Positions 33,126 through 46,109 of a stretch of 64,000 nucleotides of DNA are shown one piece after another. The notes beneath the pieces were generated by a model, which saw only the letters and a program-made list of their open reading frames with translations, had not been told where the DNA came from and did no database searches. Source of the DNA: Escallonia rubra (lineage: Eukaryota; Streptophyta; Magnoliopsida; Escalloniales; Escalloniaceae). Both the position numbers and the translations under genes were made by a program. The first letter of the stretch is position 1. Every line of letters starts with the position of its first letter. Location of the stretch: NCBI GenBank assembly GCA_033065855.1, contig JAVXUO010002013.1:16017-80016 (forward strand), written 5' to 3'.

Positions 33126-36100
33126 GGTGAGCATCGTGTTGCAGTCTGCCACACCCAAGCAACCATGCCTCAACAACGCAGGGCTACAAGGACTACCAGT
33201 CACAACCTCGACCCAGCCATTCAAGAGGATGTCACTTCCAGACTTAGAAAATTTTCAAGCTAACATTGTTCTAATGACACCACCTTTGATGCCATCACAC
33301 ACTCCCTTGGGGGCTTCACCACTTCCTAACCCCTTCCGCCTCACATTGCAACGACTTGGAAGGTGGCGCGCGGGGTGGCTCGAGCCACGCTACTGAGTCT
33401 CAACTCCGTCAGCCGACATCCCCTCAGGCCATGCGACCTTGTGGGCATGCATGCAGCACATCCCAACGGCCCTCCCTTGCCTCTGTGACTCCATCGGTCA
33501 TCAAGCTCGTCATCCCAAGTCCACACTTCCATCGCCATCCTTGTCCGAGCCCTGCTCTTCACTTTTCAACACTTAGAAAAATTTCTTCATTTTTCGCGGT
33601 CGGGTCATCGCCCCCGCGTCTTCACTCGGCACCCTCTTCACTTTTCAACACTTAGAAAAATTTCTTCATTTTTCGCGGTCGGGTCATCACCCCCACGGCT
33701 TCACTCGGCACCCTCTTCACTTTTCAACACTTAGAAAATTTTCTTCATTTTTCGCGGTCGGGTCATCACCCACGCGGCCTCCCTCGACACCCTGCCCAAG
33801 TTCAACACTTAGAAAAATTTCTTCATTTTTCGCGGTCGGGTCACTATCCCCCGCGGCCTCCCTTGGCACCCTTGCCCCAGTTCAACACTTAGCAAAAATT
33901 TCAACACTTGGACCCTCGCACCCTGCATACTCGTGGTCGGGTCATCACCCTCATCCTCATTCTACACTTAGAACAATTGCCACAAAACTTTTCACCCTCT
34001 GGTGCTCTCTCCAACACTTAGAAAAATTTTCAAGGAAATTTTTCATCCATCCCTAACCTCCCTCTTTCTCTCCCTTTCACTTCAAACTTATTCTTCATAA
34101 GAAAATGTCATCCCCTCTCATGCTCCTTTTATAGGCTCCAAAAAAAAAAAATATCAAAAATCGAAGTTCAATTTCAATTCCAAAGTCAAAAGCAAAAGCA
34201 GCCCAGATGGGTAGCACCCTACCCGCGAGGGCCCCGACCTGCCCCTGCCCTGCCCCGCCTCGTTTCCCTTCTCTTCATTCAGCTTAAGCGGGTCAACCCG
34301 CCCACTCGAGCCGAACCGTAACCCAACCCGTATCCCAGAAACCCTAATCTTTTCCTTTTCTCTTTCCATGCGCCACAACACACCTTGCGTTGACACCAGC
34401 CACCTACGGCATCCTTGCCGCGCCTGCCCACCGCCGGCCGACACTTCCCGGCGTCGCCACTTCTCCCGCCGACCGCCCTCCTCCCGCGAGCCCCCTCTAC
34501 CCCGTCGGCCGACCCACCCGCGACAGCAACATTACCGCCGCTGTCCATTCTTCCTCTTTTCTTTTCCTTAAGACTTATACCTCAACCTCCCGACCCCATT
34601 ACCTGGCCGACCCCCCTACTACCCCGACCCCCCCCTCGGCCTCTCTCTCCCCCTTCCCCGACCCCATAAGCCCGCGTCCCACGGCCGACCTCGCTGCACC
34701 GCGCCTCAACTCTTATTTCATCATCTCCACCCTCGCTGACGCCCCTGCTACCTCGACCCCCCTTGGCCGACCCCATACCCACCCCGACCCCCCTCTGGCC
34801 GACCCCCGCTTGGCCTCTCTCGCTCCCTCTTCCCCGACCCCGTAAGCCCGCCGTCGCGCGACCGAAGGTACTGCGCCACCGACCCCCACCACCCCGTCGA
34901 CCCCATGGCCGACCCACCTTCACCTTCGACCCTCTCCATCTCGCCAACCAGCCTTCGACCCACCACCTTTGGCCTCGACCTCCTCACCCACTATCGGCCA
35001 CCCTCACTCAAGGCCACCCCCATCGGCCACTCTCTTCGGCCCTTACCCATCGCACCAACACCACCACCTTCATACCCATGTCCACCCTCGACGGCCGAGC
35101 AGCCTCTCCATCGCCACCATTTTATCCATGCAACAAAAAAAAAACAAACAAACAAACAAATTTCGCGATCATGACGCACATCTCGAGCTCCAATCTTTGT
35201 GTTACTCCTCTCCTACCCATTTTATCACTTTTTCCATACTTGGTTTTTTTTGCAAATCTGACTACGCTCGCATCAACCGCGAGCTAGCGCCCGTCACCAC
35301 ACCCTTGCCGCACCCACCATCGCGACGTCATCCAACATCCATCCTTAGTACGTAGGTGGTGCGTGAGGTAGCTCGAACCACTTACCCCTCTTGCTCTTTG
35401 TTCAGCACCGGTCATCATTCGATCTCTTCGCTCGGGTGACGTCTCTGCGACACTCGTCGCCCGTTGCCAGGGTGTTATCTCCGTGACCTTCGTCGCCGCG
35501 CGCCAGCTCTACGACTCTCGTCACCAACGCACCAGCTCCGCGACTCTTGTCGCCCGCATGTCATCTTTTTTACCTTCGTCGCCCGCGGACCATCCCAGCG
35601 ACCTTCGTCGCCCGCACGCCGTCTTCGCGACCTTCGTCGCCCGTATCTGCATGACACCTCCGCGACTCTTGTTGCCCGCACACCATCTCCGCAACCTTCG
35701 TCGCCCGCGTCCGTATGACACCTCCGCGACTCTCGTCGCCGCTCTCATGCACCATTCTCATGATACGCTCCCCCGGCCCCAAGTATCGTCCCGCGACACT
35801 CGTCGCCGCTCTCATGCACCATTCTCATAATCTGTGCCCCTGGCACCAAGTATCGTCCCGCGACACTCGTCGCCGCTCTCTTGCATCATTCTCGTGATAT
35901 GTGCCCCGGCACTAGGTATTGTCTCGCGACGTTAGTCGCCGCACCCGTGCGCCACAATCATGGTACATGCCCCTCAGGCACCACACTCATTCACCACACC
36001 GTGCGCACCTTGCCTTGGTCGTGGAACATGGTTCGACCCACTCTCCGGAGTGTGCAACATCCTGCGGGGATAGGCGACTCCTCCAGGACACTATCTCTGT

Positions 36101-36535
36101 CAAGGAGCTTTTCAACTCCCCTTCTGCCAGGTAGACGGCTCCTCCGGGATGCTACCTTGACGCGCTCTGAGTGCTCCGGCACAAGGACTCACCCGCGGGG
36201 ATAGACGACTCCTCCGGGACACTATCTCCGCCAGGGAGCTTTTCAACTCCCCTTCCGCCAGGTAGACGGCTCCTCCGGGATGCTACCTTGACGCGCTCTG
36301 AGTGCTCTAGCACAAGGACTCCTCGCAAGCGGGATGGGCTCACAACCTCAAAGCCATCGCCGGCACAATCAACGGGCGGCTCCAGCCCTCGCAGCGGGAT
36401 GGGCTCACAACCCTAAAGCCATCACCGGCACAATCACCCGACGGGCTTTGGCCCTCGCAAGCGGGATGGGCTCACAACCTTAAATCCATCGCCGGCACAA
36501 TCACCAGGGGCTCCGGCCCTCGCAGCGGGATAGGC
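33126..36535 (+). repeat. LARD interior: C-rich DNA with three tandem-repeat families
   Basis: A unit of about 79 bp (ttcaacacttagaaaaattt + cgcggtcgggtcat) is repeated about five times at 33560-33910. The stretch 34390-35330 is strongly pyrimidine-rich and opens long ORFs on both strands without recognisable protein. A cgcgaccttcgtcgcccg motif is repeated at 35430-35950. A unit of about 129 bp (gactcctcc..caactcccctt) occurs twice at 36062-36323. Confidence 0.7.
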
Positions 36536-37345
36536 TCACCCGCTCGGCAGCCAAATTTCCTCAACATCGTTGCTCGGTCAAAGCGCTCTATGCCCCGACA
36601 TCGTTGCTCGGTCAAAGTGCTCCGCACCTTAAGCATTCAGACGGAGATCAAAAGTGCACTTCCCCCCCCTCGAGGGGTCGACCACACCCAGAAGAAGGGG
36701 GTCGGCCACCCTCATTAAAGAAGGGTCGGCCACCCCCCTGAGAAAGGGGTCGGGCACCCTCTTTAAGGACGGGTTAGCCACCCCCCTGAGAAGGGGGTCG
36801 GCCACCCACTTTGTGAGGGGGTCGCCCACCCACTTGGTAAGGGGGTCGGCCACCCTGCTTGCCGCTGTTATCACCTCATTCAACACATTCACCAATGCTC
36901 ACTCACCACTAGTGGTTGTGTGATGCCCATCGTCGCCCGCACAATCAACCGGGGGCTCCAGCCCTCGCCAGCAAAATCAACAGAAGGGCTCCGGCCCTCG
37001 CGGGCACAATCAATCGAAGGCTCTAGCCCTCGTCAGCACAATTAACCGACAGGCTCTGGCCCTCGCAGTGGGATAGGCTCATAACCCTAAAGCCATCGCC
37101 GGCACAATCACCCGACGGGCTTCGGCCCTCACAAGCAGGATGGGCTCACAACCCTAAAGCCATCGCCGGCACAATCACCCGACGGGCTCCTGCCCTCGCA
37201 AGCGGGATAGGCTCCCAACCTTCTAGCCATCGCCGGCTCAATCAACTGCGGGCTCCAGTCCTCGACGCGGGATGGGCTCACAACCTTAAAGCCATCGCCG
37301 ACACAATCAATCGGGGGCTCCGACCCTCGCAGCAGGCTCTAAGCA
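36536..37345 (+). repeat. Third, partial LTR (U3) copy inside the element
   Basis: From cacccgctcggcag onward this repeats the LTR U3: the tcggtcaaagcgctc pair, the attcagacgg segment, the ggtcggccaccc array (36690-36855) and the ctccggccctcgc array (36950-37330). It lacks the LTR start and everything from the TATA box on. Confidence 0.75.
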
Positions 37346-37440
37346 CTGAGCGACGACCATGTTGAGTGCATCCAACACCGTTTATGCGTGCGGCGCCCGC
37401 TCGGGTTGCCCCTCCGCACACCCTACACGCAGGGGGCTTA

Positions 37441-38909
37441 TGTTCACAACCTATCCGGACCGCACCTTAGGGCCCGCTAAAAGACCCCAGTGGTACGACA
37501 CGTCACCCGCTCGGCAGTCAAACATGCTCAACATCATTGCTCGGTCAAAGCGCTCCGTGCCTCGACATTGTTACTCGGTCAAAGCGCTCCGCGCCTTAAG
37601 CATTCAGACGGCGATCGAAAGTGCACTTCCCCCCGAGGGGTCGGCCACACCCTGAGGAAGGGGGTCGGCCACCCTCATTAGTGAGGGGTTGGCCATCCCC
37701 CTGAGAAAGGGGTCGGCCACCCTCTTTTAAGGATGGGTCGGCCACCCTCCTGAGAAGGGGGTCGGCCACCCCTCCGGGAAAGGGGTCGGCCACCCACTTG
37801 GTGAGGGGGTCGGCCACCCACTTGGTGCGGGGGTCGGCCACCCTGCTTGCCGCTGCTATCACCTCACTCAACGCATTCTGTAATCCTCACTCATCACCAG
37901 CGGTCGTGTGACGCCCGTTGTCGCCCACTCAATCAACTGACGGGCTCCAGCCCTCGCGACAGGACGGGCTCACAATCCTAAAGCCCTCGCCGGCACAATC
38001 TGACTGCCGGGGCTCCGGCCCTCGCGGTGGGACAGGCTCGCAACCATAAAGCCCTTGCTGGCTCAATCAACTGACCGGGCTCCAGCCCTCGCGGCGGGAC
38101 GGACTCGCAACCCTAAAGCCCTCGCCGCTCAATCAACTGACAGGGCTCCGGCCCTTGTGACGGGACGGGCTCGCAACCCTAAGGCCCTCGCCGGCTCAAT
38201 CAACTGACGGGCTCCGGCCCTCGCGGCGGGACGGGCTTGCAACCCTAAAGCCCTCACCGGCTCAATCAACCGGGGGCTCCAGCCCTCGTCCGCTCAATCA
38301 ACTGACGGGCTCCGGGCCTCGCGGCGGATGGGCTCACAACCCTAAAGCCCTCGCCAGCACAATCAACCGACGGGCTCCGGCCCTCGCAGGCACAATGAAC
38401 CGGAGGCTCCGGCCTTCGCATGCGCAATCAACCGGAGGCTCCGGCCTTCGCAACAGGGATGGGCTCACAACCCTAAGGCTATCGCTGGCATAATCACCCG
38501 ACAGACTCACGGGGGGCTCCGCTTGTAGTGCTCTGGCATGAGGACCCCTCGCCACAAACTCTAAATATTGAGTTGTGAGCACGTACGCTCATTTTGCCAT
38601 CAATCATCGACACCGCTAGGTCAATGACCCCCGGGTCACTCTAGGACGGGAGCAGGTCCTCAGAGGGCATCACGCCTAGTTCTCCTGTGGCAGTTGGCTA
38701 CAGGGGCAACCCTCGTCGCTATCAGGATCTCCGTGCATCTCTTGACGCATCTCGTGGGATTCAGTAAGGGCTTGGACTAGAGGCTGAGGCAACGGGCTAC
38801 TCTGGCCATGCTACCGCGATGTGATCAGTCTCTTCAGACAGGCAGACGGACGCTGCAAGGGCAGGACGACACGAACTCGGGGACCGGCAACGAACCCTCT
38901 TTCCTCGGC

Positions 38910-38913
<4 letters not shown>
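37441..38913 (+). repeat. 3' LTR of the LARD-like element
   Basis: 1473 bp. It aligns with LTR1 over the whole U3. It lacks about 390 bp containing the TATA box and R: the sequence jumps from aactcggggaccg directly to gcaacgaaccctctttcc at about 38885. The array copy number also differs. Confidence 0.8.

Positions 38914-38968
<55 letters not shown>
38911..38968. repeat. (CA)n(TA)n microsatellite at the LARD right border
   Basis: About 18 CA units are followed by about 11 TA units, starting exactly at the LTR terminus ..GGCAACA. Confidence 0.9.
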
Positions 38969-40761
38969 CATCATATCACATTGTGCTAATTCTAATAAAG
39001 ACTATAAAAGTGTGATCCTAAAAAAAATATGATTCTGACGAGAAAACAAATTAGTTGTCAAGAACATCGTACAAAGTTCATACCATATATTGTAGTTACC
39101 GGTTAATACTGCAATGAAATATTACACAAACGAGCCGTGAATTGACTCCAAACATCCTGACATCCTAATCTAATTTATGCCACACCAAAAGCAAAACAAT
39201 CACAAGTTAACTCTAACATTCAAAACAATTATTCGTTTGTAAATGAAATGGTAAGTTTTTGTAAGAAATCTTAGAACCTAAAAATCATTAATTTCAGTCT
39301 CCATTATCTCAAGGGTATTATGGACAATATAAAAGTATTATTTTTTAGAGTCATTTTTTTCTTTGTTTCTTTCCAATTTTTGGAGGAAAGATTCGGAGAG
39401 AAAGAAGCCCAACTTTTCCTCTATTTTCTCTTTGTTTTTCTCCTAAAAAAAGGTTCAACTAAAGAAAAGGGAGAAAGTCATTTTTCTCTCCTATGAAGAA
39501 CTCACAAACAAGCTATTATTATTTTTAGTTGTTGAAATTGCAAAATAACGCCCAAAATCTAATATAATTAAAAATGTAACCTATTATATTTGCATAATCA
39601 CCTCAAATCGTTTATATTTGAACCGCTGATAAACAATATGGTTTAAGGCAAATAAGTAATGGGTCCGGATTTAATTAGCCAATATAATTGCGACCACGAT
39701 TTATATGGTACTTCATCAAAAATTCTTTTAACATGTATTGATGACAACACATGCACAGTGGTAGTCATGTGCTAGTTATGGTAACAATGTAAGTGATCGT
39801 GCAGCAGCACTGGATGTGGAGATGGGGAGATTGGTGAGGCATCAAGAGCGAGGTGGTGGAGTTGTCTATATTGATGGAAATGGTAGTAGTGATTTATGTG
39901 ATTATGGCATCACTATTGAGAGTAGCCATGGTGGCAGCAATGGCGCTCATGGTGGTTGTGTAGCGTCAGCAATGATATGGTGATGGTGTTGCATCAACGG
40001 TGATAGTGGTTGTGGTCGTTGGGCAATTTAATGATGGTAATGGTGGCATTAGTGGTACTGTTGGTGACAATAGTGATGGTGTCTGCATCAGTAACTATTG
40101 GAATGACTATTGTATTTTGCTTTTATATAGAGACAAGTGTGTGTTCAGGTTCTTAAATTTATTAAAGTACTTTAAAGTTGTGAAACTCATTTTTATCAAT
40201 TTGGAGCAATTTTAAAAGAATTGCACAACCATATGAATTAAAGAGAAAGATGCTCGAGCTAAGGACCAAATCTGACATCCATTGGTAATGTTGAACTATT
40301 TCATTAATGCATTAAAACTAAACATAATTTGCGTGAGTTCTAGTTTGTTGATTTTCTAGTGCTTAATGCAGCAAAGGATAATTTCTAGAATTCTAACGGT
40401 ATAATTGGTACAATTATAAATGAAAAAATTATGGCTACAGCCCAAGTTATGAGAACACTATATAGCGACAAATGATAGCTGTTACATATATTTACTGCCT
40501 TTTAATTAGTTACTCTAAAAAATACTGTTAAGAATTATCTTTAAAAATGTTCAGAAAAATGTCACCAACTATATCTAAGGCTCATCAATTGTCACTATAT
40601 GAAAGATTTTACGGTTTTTCTACTACCCAGTATTGGCGTATTGCAGCCAAAATTTGCCCACCTATGATCAGTATTAGTAAAACATTGAAAGAGATATCCA
40701 ATCCAAGTTACTGATTTTATAAACTTCTCGATGTCCTTCTCTTCTTATTGGAACCCCCAAC
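38969..40761. other. AT-rich spacer with a GGT/GTG-rich tract
   Basis: No gene was recognised. The stretch 39830-40090 is rich in ggtggtg/gtgatgg triplets and opens a meaningless frame. The motif tatagcgacaaatgatagctg at 40460 resembles dispersed pieces at 6290-6320 and 48215-48245, probably remnants of one DNA-transposon family. Confidence 0.5.
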
Positions 40762-41063
40762 TTGGAGTTTTTTTCCTAAATAATACTGTTTTAAATTTTA
40801 ATTATCAATCTACTCTATTTAAAACTTATTTACCCGCATACCACAATTTTGGAAATCGCTGTTTGCATTTGAAATCACAACTTTAAACCGCGATTTCTAC
40901 TTTAAAGTAAAAAAACGTGTTTTCAAACCGTAATTTATACTTTAAAATCGTGGTTTCAAATCGCGATTTTCAAAAGTATGGTATGCGAGTAAATAAGTTT
41001 TAAAATAAAATATATTGATAATTAAGTTTTAAAATAATATTATTTTGGGAAAAAACTCCCCAA
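40762..41063. mobile_element. Foldback MITE of about 300 bp
   Basis: The left arm (ttggagtttttttcctaaat ... acttatttacccgcatacca) and the right arm (tggtatgcgagtaaataagt ... ggaaaaaactccccaa) are reverse complements over about 130 bp with moderate divergence. The short centre carries cgcgattt repeats. There are no coding frames, and the TSD is not clear. Confidence 0.8.
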
Positions 41064-41249
41064 CCTGTGCCGACTTGTGCCAGCAAAAGGCTCAATCTAA
41101 TGTTGGAGAAGATCTCTGAGAGTACTATGATTGATGATGATGATGATAATAATAATGGAGTAATGAGCAAAAAGTGACCCATGCTGGCATCTTTTCGGAG
41201 CCCTGAAAACTCTCTTTTCATGGGGACACAACCTCTAGATAATAGAAGC

Positions 41250-41670
41250 TGATATAACTCAAATATAACTCTCAATAATTGGGGAATACCCGGCGAATCC
41301 CAGTCAAACTAGGAGATTTATGATTATCTTATCAGGATTCTAAAAGAGTCTTTAAAGATTGTGACGTGATCCTCGAGGATCCTAACACGATCTTGCTTGG
41401 ATTACTCGACAGCCTAGTCCTACTAGGACTCTCCTCCTACAGCTATATAAAGGGGTCTACCCCCCAGGTATGGGACAACTACATAGACAGATACATATTG
41501 TGTCTTTCATGCTTTTTCAGAGTTATTATCCTGTAGCTGTGCTCTGACTTAAGCATCGGAGAGTTCTCCACCGGGAGCCCCAACCAGCAGTCACTCGTTT
41601 TTTGTCTTGCAGGTCATCAATTAGGGCTCGGGTTCTGCAAAGTACGCGGAGCGTATTTTTAGCAGCAACA
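41250..41670 (+). repeat. 5' LTR
   Basis: 421 bp. A TATA box ctatataaagggg lies at 41442-41454, with a likely R start soon after. gatcctcgaggatcc (41371-41385) is a short palindrome with possible enhancer or hairpin character. Only scattered differences separate it from the 46110 copy. Confidence 0.9.
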
Positions 41671-41691
41671 GTTTGGCGCCATCCGTGGGAC

Positions 41692-44600
41692 CCGTCGGCC
41701 TAGCCGTTTGACCTCAAGAAAATAGTTTATCCCAAATTACCGGCGACGACGTGTCGGAACCACCAACAGAATCGCCGTCACCACAAATTTTCAGATTGAA
41801 TTATCGTCACAGTCGCAAAAATACAAACGCAGTGTTCGTAGAAAATTCAGAGTTCAAAATTTTCAAGATCAATTATCCCAGGCTGTTGCCGTTGGACTCA
41901 AACAGCAATCAGCAGCGTCGCCTCCGGAATCCAGTGGCAACCAGGCATAACCACAGCAATCACGGTAACCCCAGCTGCCACAACGCCACTCGGCCGTCAT
42001 GGGAAAAACCCTACACAGCAGCGGCGCCACCGACGTCAACAGCACCTACGAAGGCAGCCCATGCCTGCGCAACCATGATACTACCGGAGTCGTCACCTAC
42101 GGAGTCGCGGGCACCATGAACCGCCGACCACCGCCGCAAAGCTGCCGGAGCAGCAATCGCAACCAAACCACAGAAAAGGGAAAAAACATAAGGATGAACA
42201 AGCCGCGGCAGCACCGCCACTCACGGGTCGGAACCTACCGTCGCCACCGCGGCGTATCCTCCAGCTATGCGCCGACACCGCAAATAGTCAGGCCATCCAC
42301 CACCGTGGGCCTTCGACAGTCATCGCCGCACGAGCTTCTCTACCACAACCATGGTCACCGGCATCACAAACTGCCTCCCGCCGCCATGGAGCTGCCGGAG
42401 TAGCAACGACAAAAAATAAAACAGAAAAGTGGCAGAGGAGGAAGAACCGACAGGATAACGCCATCGCAGACTCGGGCAATGTCGCAATCGCGCAACGGCA
42501 GGATAGCGCCGTGCCGTCGGGGCACAAGCCATGACCGAAAGTTCAGCAACCTCCGTCCCATAGATACACCGCCGGTGAGTATTCACAACATCTTCGGTAA
42601 CACCGCGCGCCGCACCTCGGAAGCAACATCTCAAAAAAAAAAGAAGAAAAAGCAGTAACGGCGCCGCCACGTAGGGTGCAAACTCTAACAGATGGCCGCC
42701 GCACCTCATCCAGATCCAACCGTCGGCTGAAGCCAAGACAACCAAACGCCGCGCCCATAGGTCAAGGCGCCACCGCATCCTCAAATACTCGCCGGTAATC
42801 GCAATTCTTCGCGATCTCTCTTCTTTCACATGAAGAAAACGGTGATCGCCGGTGCGGCTAACGGTAGCGCCGTCGCGGCTAAAGGCAGCGCCGCCCCGGC
42901 CAACAGTAGCGCCGCCACCGCAATCCTAACCAGGCACATGCAATCGGCGGTCAGAGCCACCCATTTGTTCAGATCTACCCCACCGCAATCAACGGCGATG
43001 CCACCGTAATCAACGGCGACGCCACCACTTCACCGACATTGCACCCCTGCATCTTGCTTAAGGCCACAGACAGCATGCAATAGGAAACTTAAGGCCACCG
43101 TCCACCGCCATCAACGGTCACCAGGGCCACCGCAGAGGAAAGGCCGTACCCGGCGCAACATCACTAAACAGCTTCATCGCCACCACCGCGACGAGCGCCA
43201 TCACCATCGCGACTTCGCCGCCGGCAGCCATCATCGGTGGTCACCGCGATGTCACCGCCAGCAGCCGTCTTCCTCGACGTCGCGCCATCCACCGCGATCG
43301 GATAGAGAGGACGCCGCTTCACCACCAGTTCCTCTGAGTCGCGTTTCGACTATTGCACATTCCAAGCTTCAGTGTCACCGCCTGTATTAGCTGCCTTCCT
43401 CACCATGGCGCCGCCGCCTTCCAGTGGTCCGATCTGTCTCCAGGAGTGGCCGCCCTTTGGTTAAGTGGAAAAAGAGACAGATTCATTAAGGTGGAATCTT
43501 TCATTTTTAAAAGAATTATGCACTCACCCTTTAATTATGCATATTCATATTTTAAACCCTTTGTGTCTTCATTATTCAACATATGCCACATTCTTTAAAA
43601 ATCATTAGCTTTTTGCCTATGAAGAATGCATATTTATATTTCAGACACAAAGAGTTTCAGTTATTCCACTTAGGCCCCACACATTTTGAAGCATTAAGCT
43701 TTCAACCTCATAAAGGCATATTTTGGATTTAAGACCACATAATGTCTTTTATTTAAAATATGCCGCACAAACTTTTTCATAACGGTGTATGTTTTATTGC
43801 ATATTTATTGCTAAAAAATTAAGCGACTACAATTTTGGGCCCTAGCAAGCCTTCCAAAGGCCGCATTCTGTGCACTTTCAATGCTTAGACCTATTTAATT
43901 TTTATCTAGCATTGCGCAGTTAAGTCCGTTAGCACAAGCACATCACAAGTTGGGGCATCCGATTGCTATGACATATTAAGCTCACCTGCGACACGCAAGG
44001 CAGCACACCCCTGTCGGCTAACCGACAAGACCCTAATAGGGCCACGGTGTCTGAACACCGCTCTTAAATTATGTGTTAAAAACATAGTCGTATTTTTATA
44101 CGCTTTATTGCTTTAAAGGGTCTTTTTTCAGTCACGTACTTGTTCTTGTTGCAAGGGCTTAAACTGCGCATACAAACATCAACAGTGATGTATAAATCAC
44201 TTCATAAGCAAGGAACAAATTCATAGCACCCTGCGACTTGAAGTTGCATTTAGGGTTTTTACTACAGTATCCTGCTGTCTCGGCATTATATATTGTCTCA
44301 TGGTCATACAGTGGCCTTTATCTATGGTGTATTCACATCGCCGCTTGTTGAGAAGCTAGTTCAACAATGATGGAAGCACACATGCTGCCACCGTATTTGG
44401 TGAATCGCCGGCTATGCCTAACGGACTTCGTATTCTCTGGCTTTATATGCTCGTCCAATCTATCAGACGGATTATGGTCTTCTATATTGCTCCCACAGAT
44501 CTTCTTGTGACCGGGCCCTACATGTAGGCTTGAAAGCCGTCTTTACATAAAAACGCCTTCTCAAAGGCCGGGGGGGCTTTCTATTTTATAAGATCATTCT

Positions 44601-44714
44601 TATACAGGCTTAAAGCCTTGTGTCTTATCAGACAGGGAGGTTCGCCACAACGATACATATTACGGGCTCCATGACCTGCGGCTTCTTATTTAGCACCGCG
44701 GCAACAAGGACAAG
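41692..44714 (+). other. Interior of the 41-46 kb element, no protein recognised
   Basis: The first 1.6 kb is rich in cgccacc/accgcc and opens frames on both strands (up to 169 codons, minus strand 42829-42320) that read as low-complexity Arg/Ala/Pro protein. The rest, 43450-44700, is AT-richer and non-coding. I see no gag, protease or pol motif. Confidence 0.6.
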
Positions 44715-45425
44715 AAACCCCCGAGGGCGTGTATGACGAGAATTCTTAAATTCCGTCAAACCCTCGAGGGTAATTGCATGAGCTCCGGCTCTATCCGCCC
44801 CCGAGGGCGTGTATGACGAGAATTCTTAAATTCCGTCAAACCCTTGAGGTAATTGCATGAGCTCCGGCTCCATCCGCCCCCGAGGGCGTGTATGACGAGA
44901 ATTCTTAAATTCCGTCAAACCCTCGAGGGTAATTGTATGAGCTCCGGCTCCATCCGCCCCGAGGGCGTGTATGACGAGAATTCTTAAATTCCGTCAAACC
45001 CTCGAGGGTAATTGCATGAGCTCCGGCTCCATCCGCCCCCGAGGGCGTGTATGATGAGAATTCTTAAATTCCGTCAAACCCTCGAGGGTAATTGCATGAG
45101 CTCCGGCTCCATCCGCCCCGAGGGCGTGTATGACGAGAATTCTTAAATTCCGTCAAACCCTTGAGGGTAATTGTATGAGCTCCGGCTCCATCCGCCCCGA
45201 GGGCGTGTATGACGAGAATTCTTAAATTCCGTCAAACCCTCGAGGGTAATTGTATGAGCTCCGGCTCCATCCGCCCCGAGGGTGTGTATGACGAGAACTC
45301 TTAAGTTCCATCAAACCCTTGAGGGTAATTGTATGAGCTCCGGCTCCATCCGCCCCGAGGGCGTGTATAACGAGAATTCTTAAATTTCGTTGAACCCTCG
45401 AGGGTAGTTGCATGAGCTCCGCGCT
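44715..45425 (+). repeat. 79-80-bp tandem repeat, about nine copies
   Basis: The unit runs ccgagggcgtgtatgacgag, then aattcttaaattccgtcaaa, then ccctcgagggtaattgcatg, then agctccggctccatccgccc. It contains the palindromes ccctcgaggg and gaattc. The copies are nearly identical; the last two (from about 45270 and 45350) are the most diverged, as expected at an array edge. Confidence 0.9.
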
Positions 45426-46109
45426 CCACCAGCCCTCTGGGGCAGTCCCCCGAGGGATGAACACCCCCAAGGGTGATAGGATAGAGCTCGAGTTCTATCC
45501 GAACGGTTTAGCTACAGTTCTAACCCGTGAAACGGCAAAGGACTATGGGACTTCATCCCCCCACCATTCTTTGTCAATTCAAAACCCAGCCAAGCGTGAG
45601 TGCGAGGCTTCTTTGCCAGCTCTTAGCTGATGATAAGAGTTCGCGACAAAGTAAAACGCAAGCATGATGTGGTCGGCTCGAGCCAAAGAACACACACTTG
45701 CACAAAATGAACACCCTCCAAGGAGAGGTGACCCCTCGAGGGGACATTCAAACACTTAGCACATGCAACAACTTGCATGCACAGCTTTGTGTCCTCCCCC
45801 GAGAGAGGCTACCATGGGGCACATGCCCTAAAGGATCTCGAGATCCCATGATTCGTCTTCGAAAGATGATTCCGAATAGCCTACTCAGGTGACATTCTAA
45901 GACTTGGCTCTCGAGAGCTAGGATTCTAGCACTCTACTTGGGCAAAGTTCCAAGGCTTAAGCTCCCGCTTAGGTCGGAGCACATGGAGGAGAGAAATATT
46001 GTTACCCCTACAAGTGGATGAGAATCACTTACAAATCTGACGCGTGTCTCGAGACACCAGGTATAAACTTCCTCAGCCAAACATTTTAGCTAAGGAAGTG
46101 GGGGGCTTA

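Larger units (their letters stand above)
31363..38913 (+). mobile_element. Large non-coding LTR retrotransposon (LARD-like)
   Basis: LTR1 (31363-33105) and LTR2 (37441-38913) both begin TGTTCACAACCTATCCGG and end CTTTCCTCGGCAACA. Directly after LTR1, TGGCGACTCTGCTGGGGA (33108-33125) has the form of a tRNA-CCA-paired primer site, as in Tat/Ogre-like Ty3 elements. GCAGGGGGCTTA (37429-37440) just before LTR2 is a polypurine tract. The 4.3-kb interior encodes no gag, protease, reverse transcriptase or integrase. It is composed of C-rich DNA, tandem arrays and a third partial LTR copy. The left flank is CATAT; the right flank is a CA/TA microsatellite, so a TSD cannot be read cleanly. Confidence 0.8.

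Noticed and set aside
34390..35355. Several ORFs of 100-174 codons on both strands
   Set aside because: C-rich low-complexity interior of the LARD-like element; Pro/Thr/Ser or Arg/Gly frames overlap on both strands with no family match.
38520..38530. cttgtagtg as the missing CACTA right end
   Set aside because: It lies within the LARD LTR, is 10 kb from the 48651 terminus, and lacks the full terminal repeat.
42320..42829. 169-codon minus-strand ORF
   Set aside because: Lies in the non-coding interior of an LTR element, with Arg/Leu/Ala composition and no domain; the opposite strand is also open.
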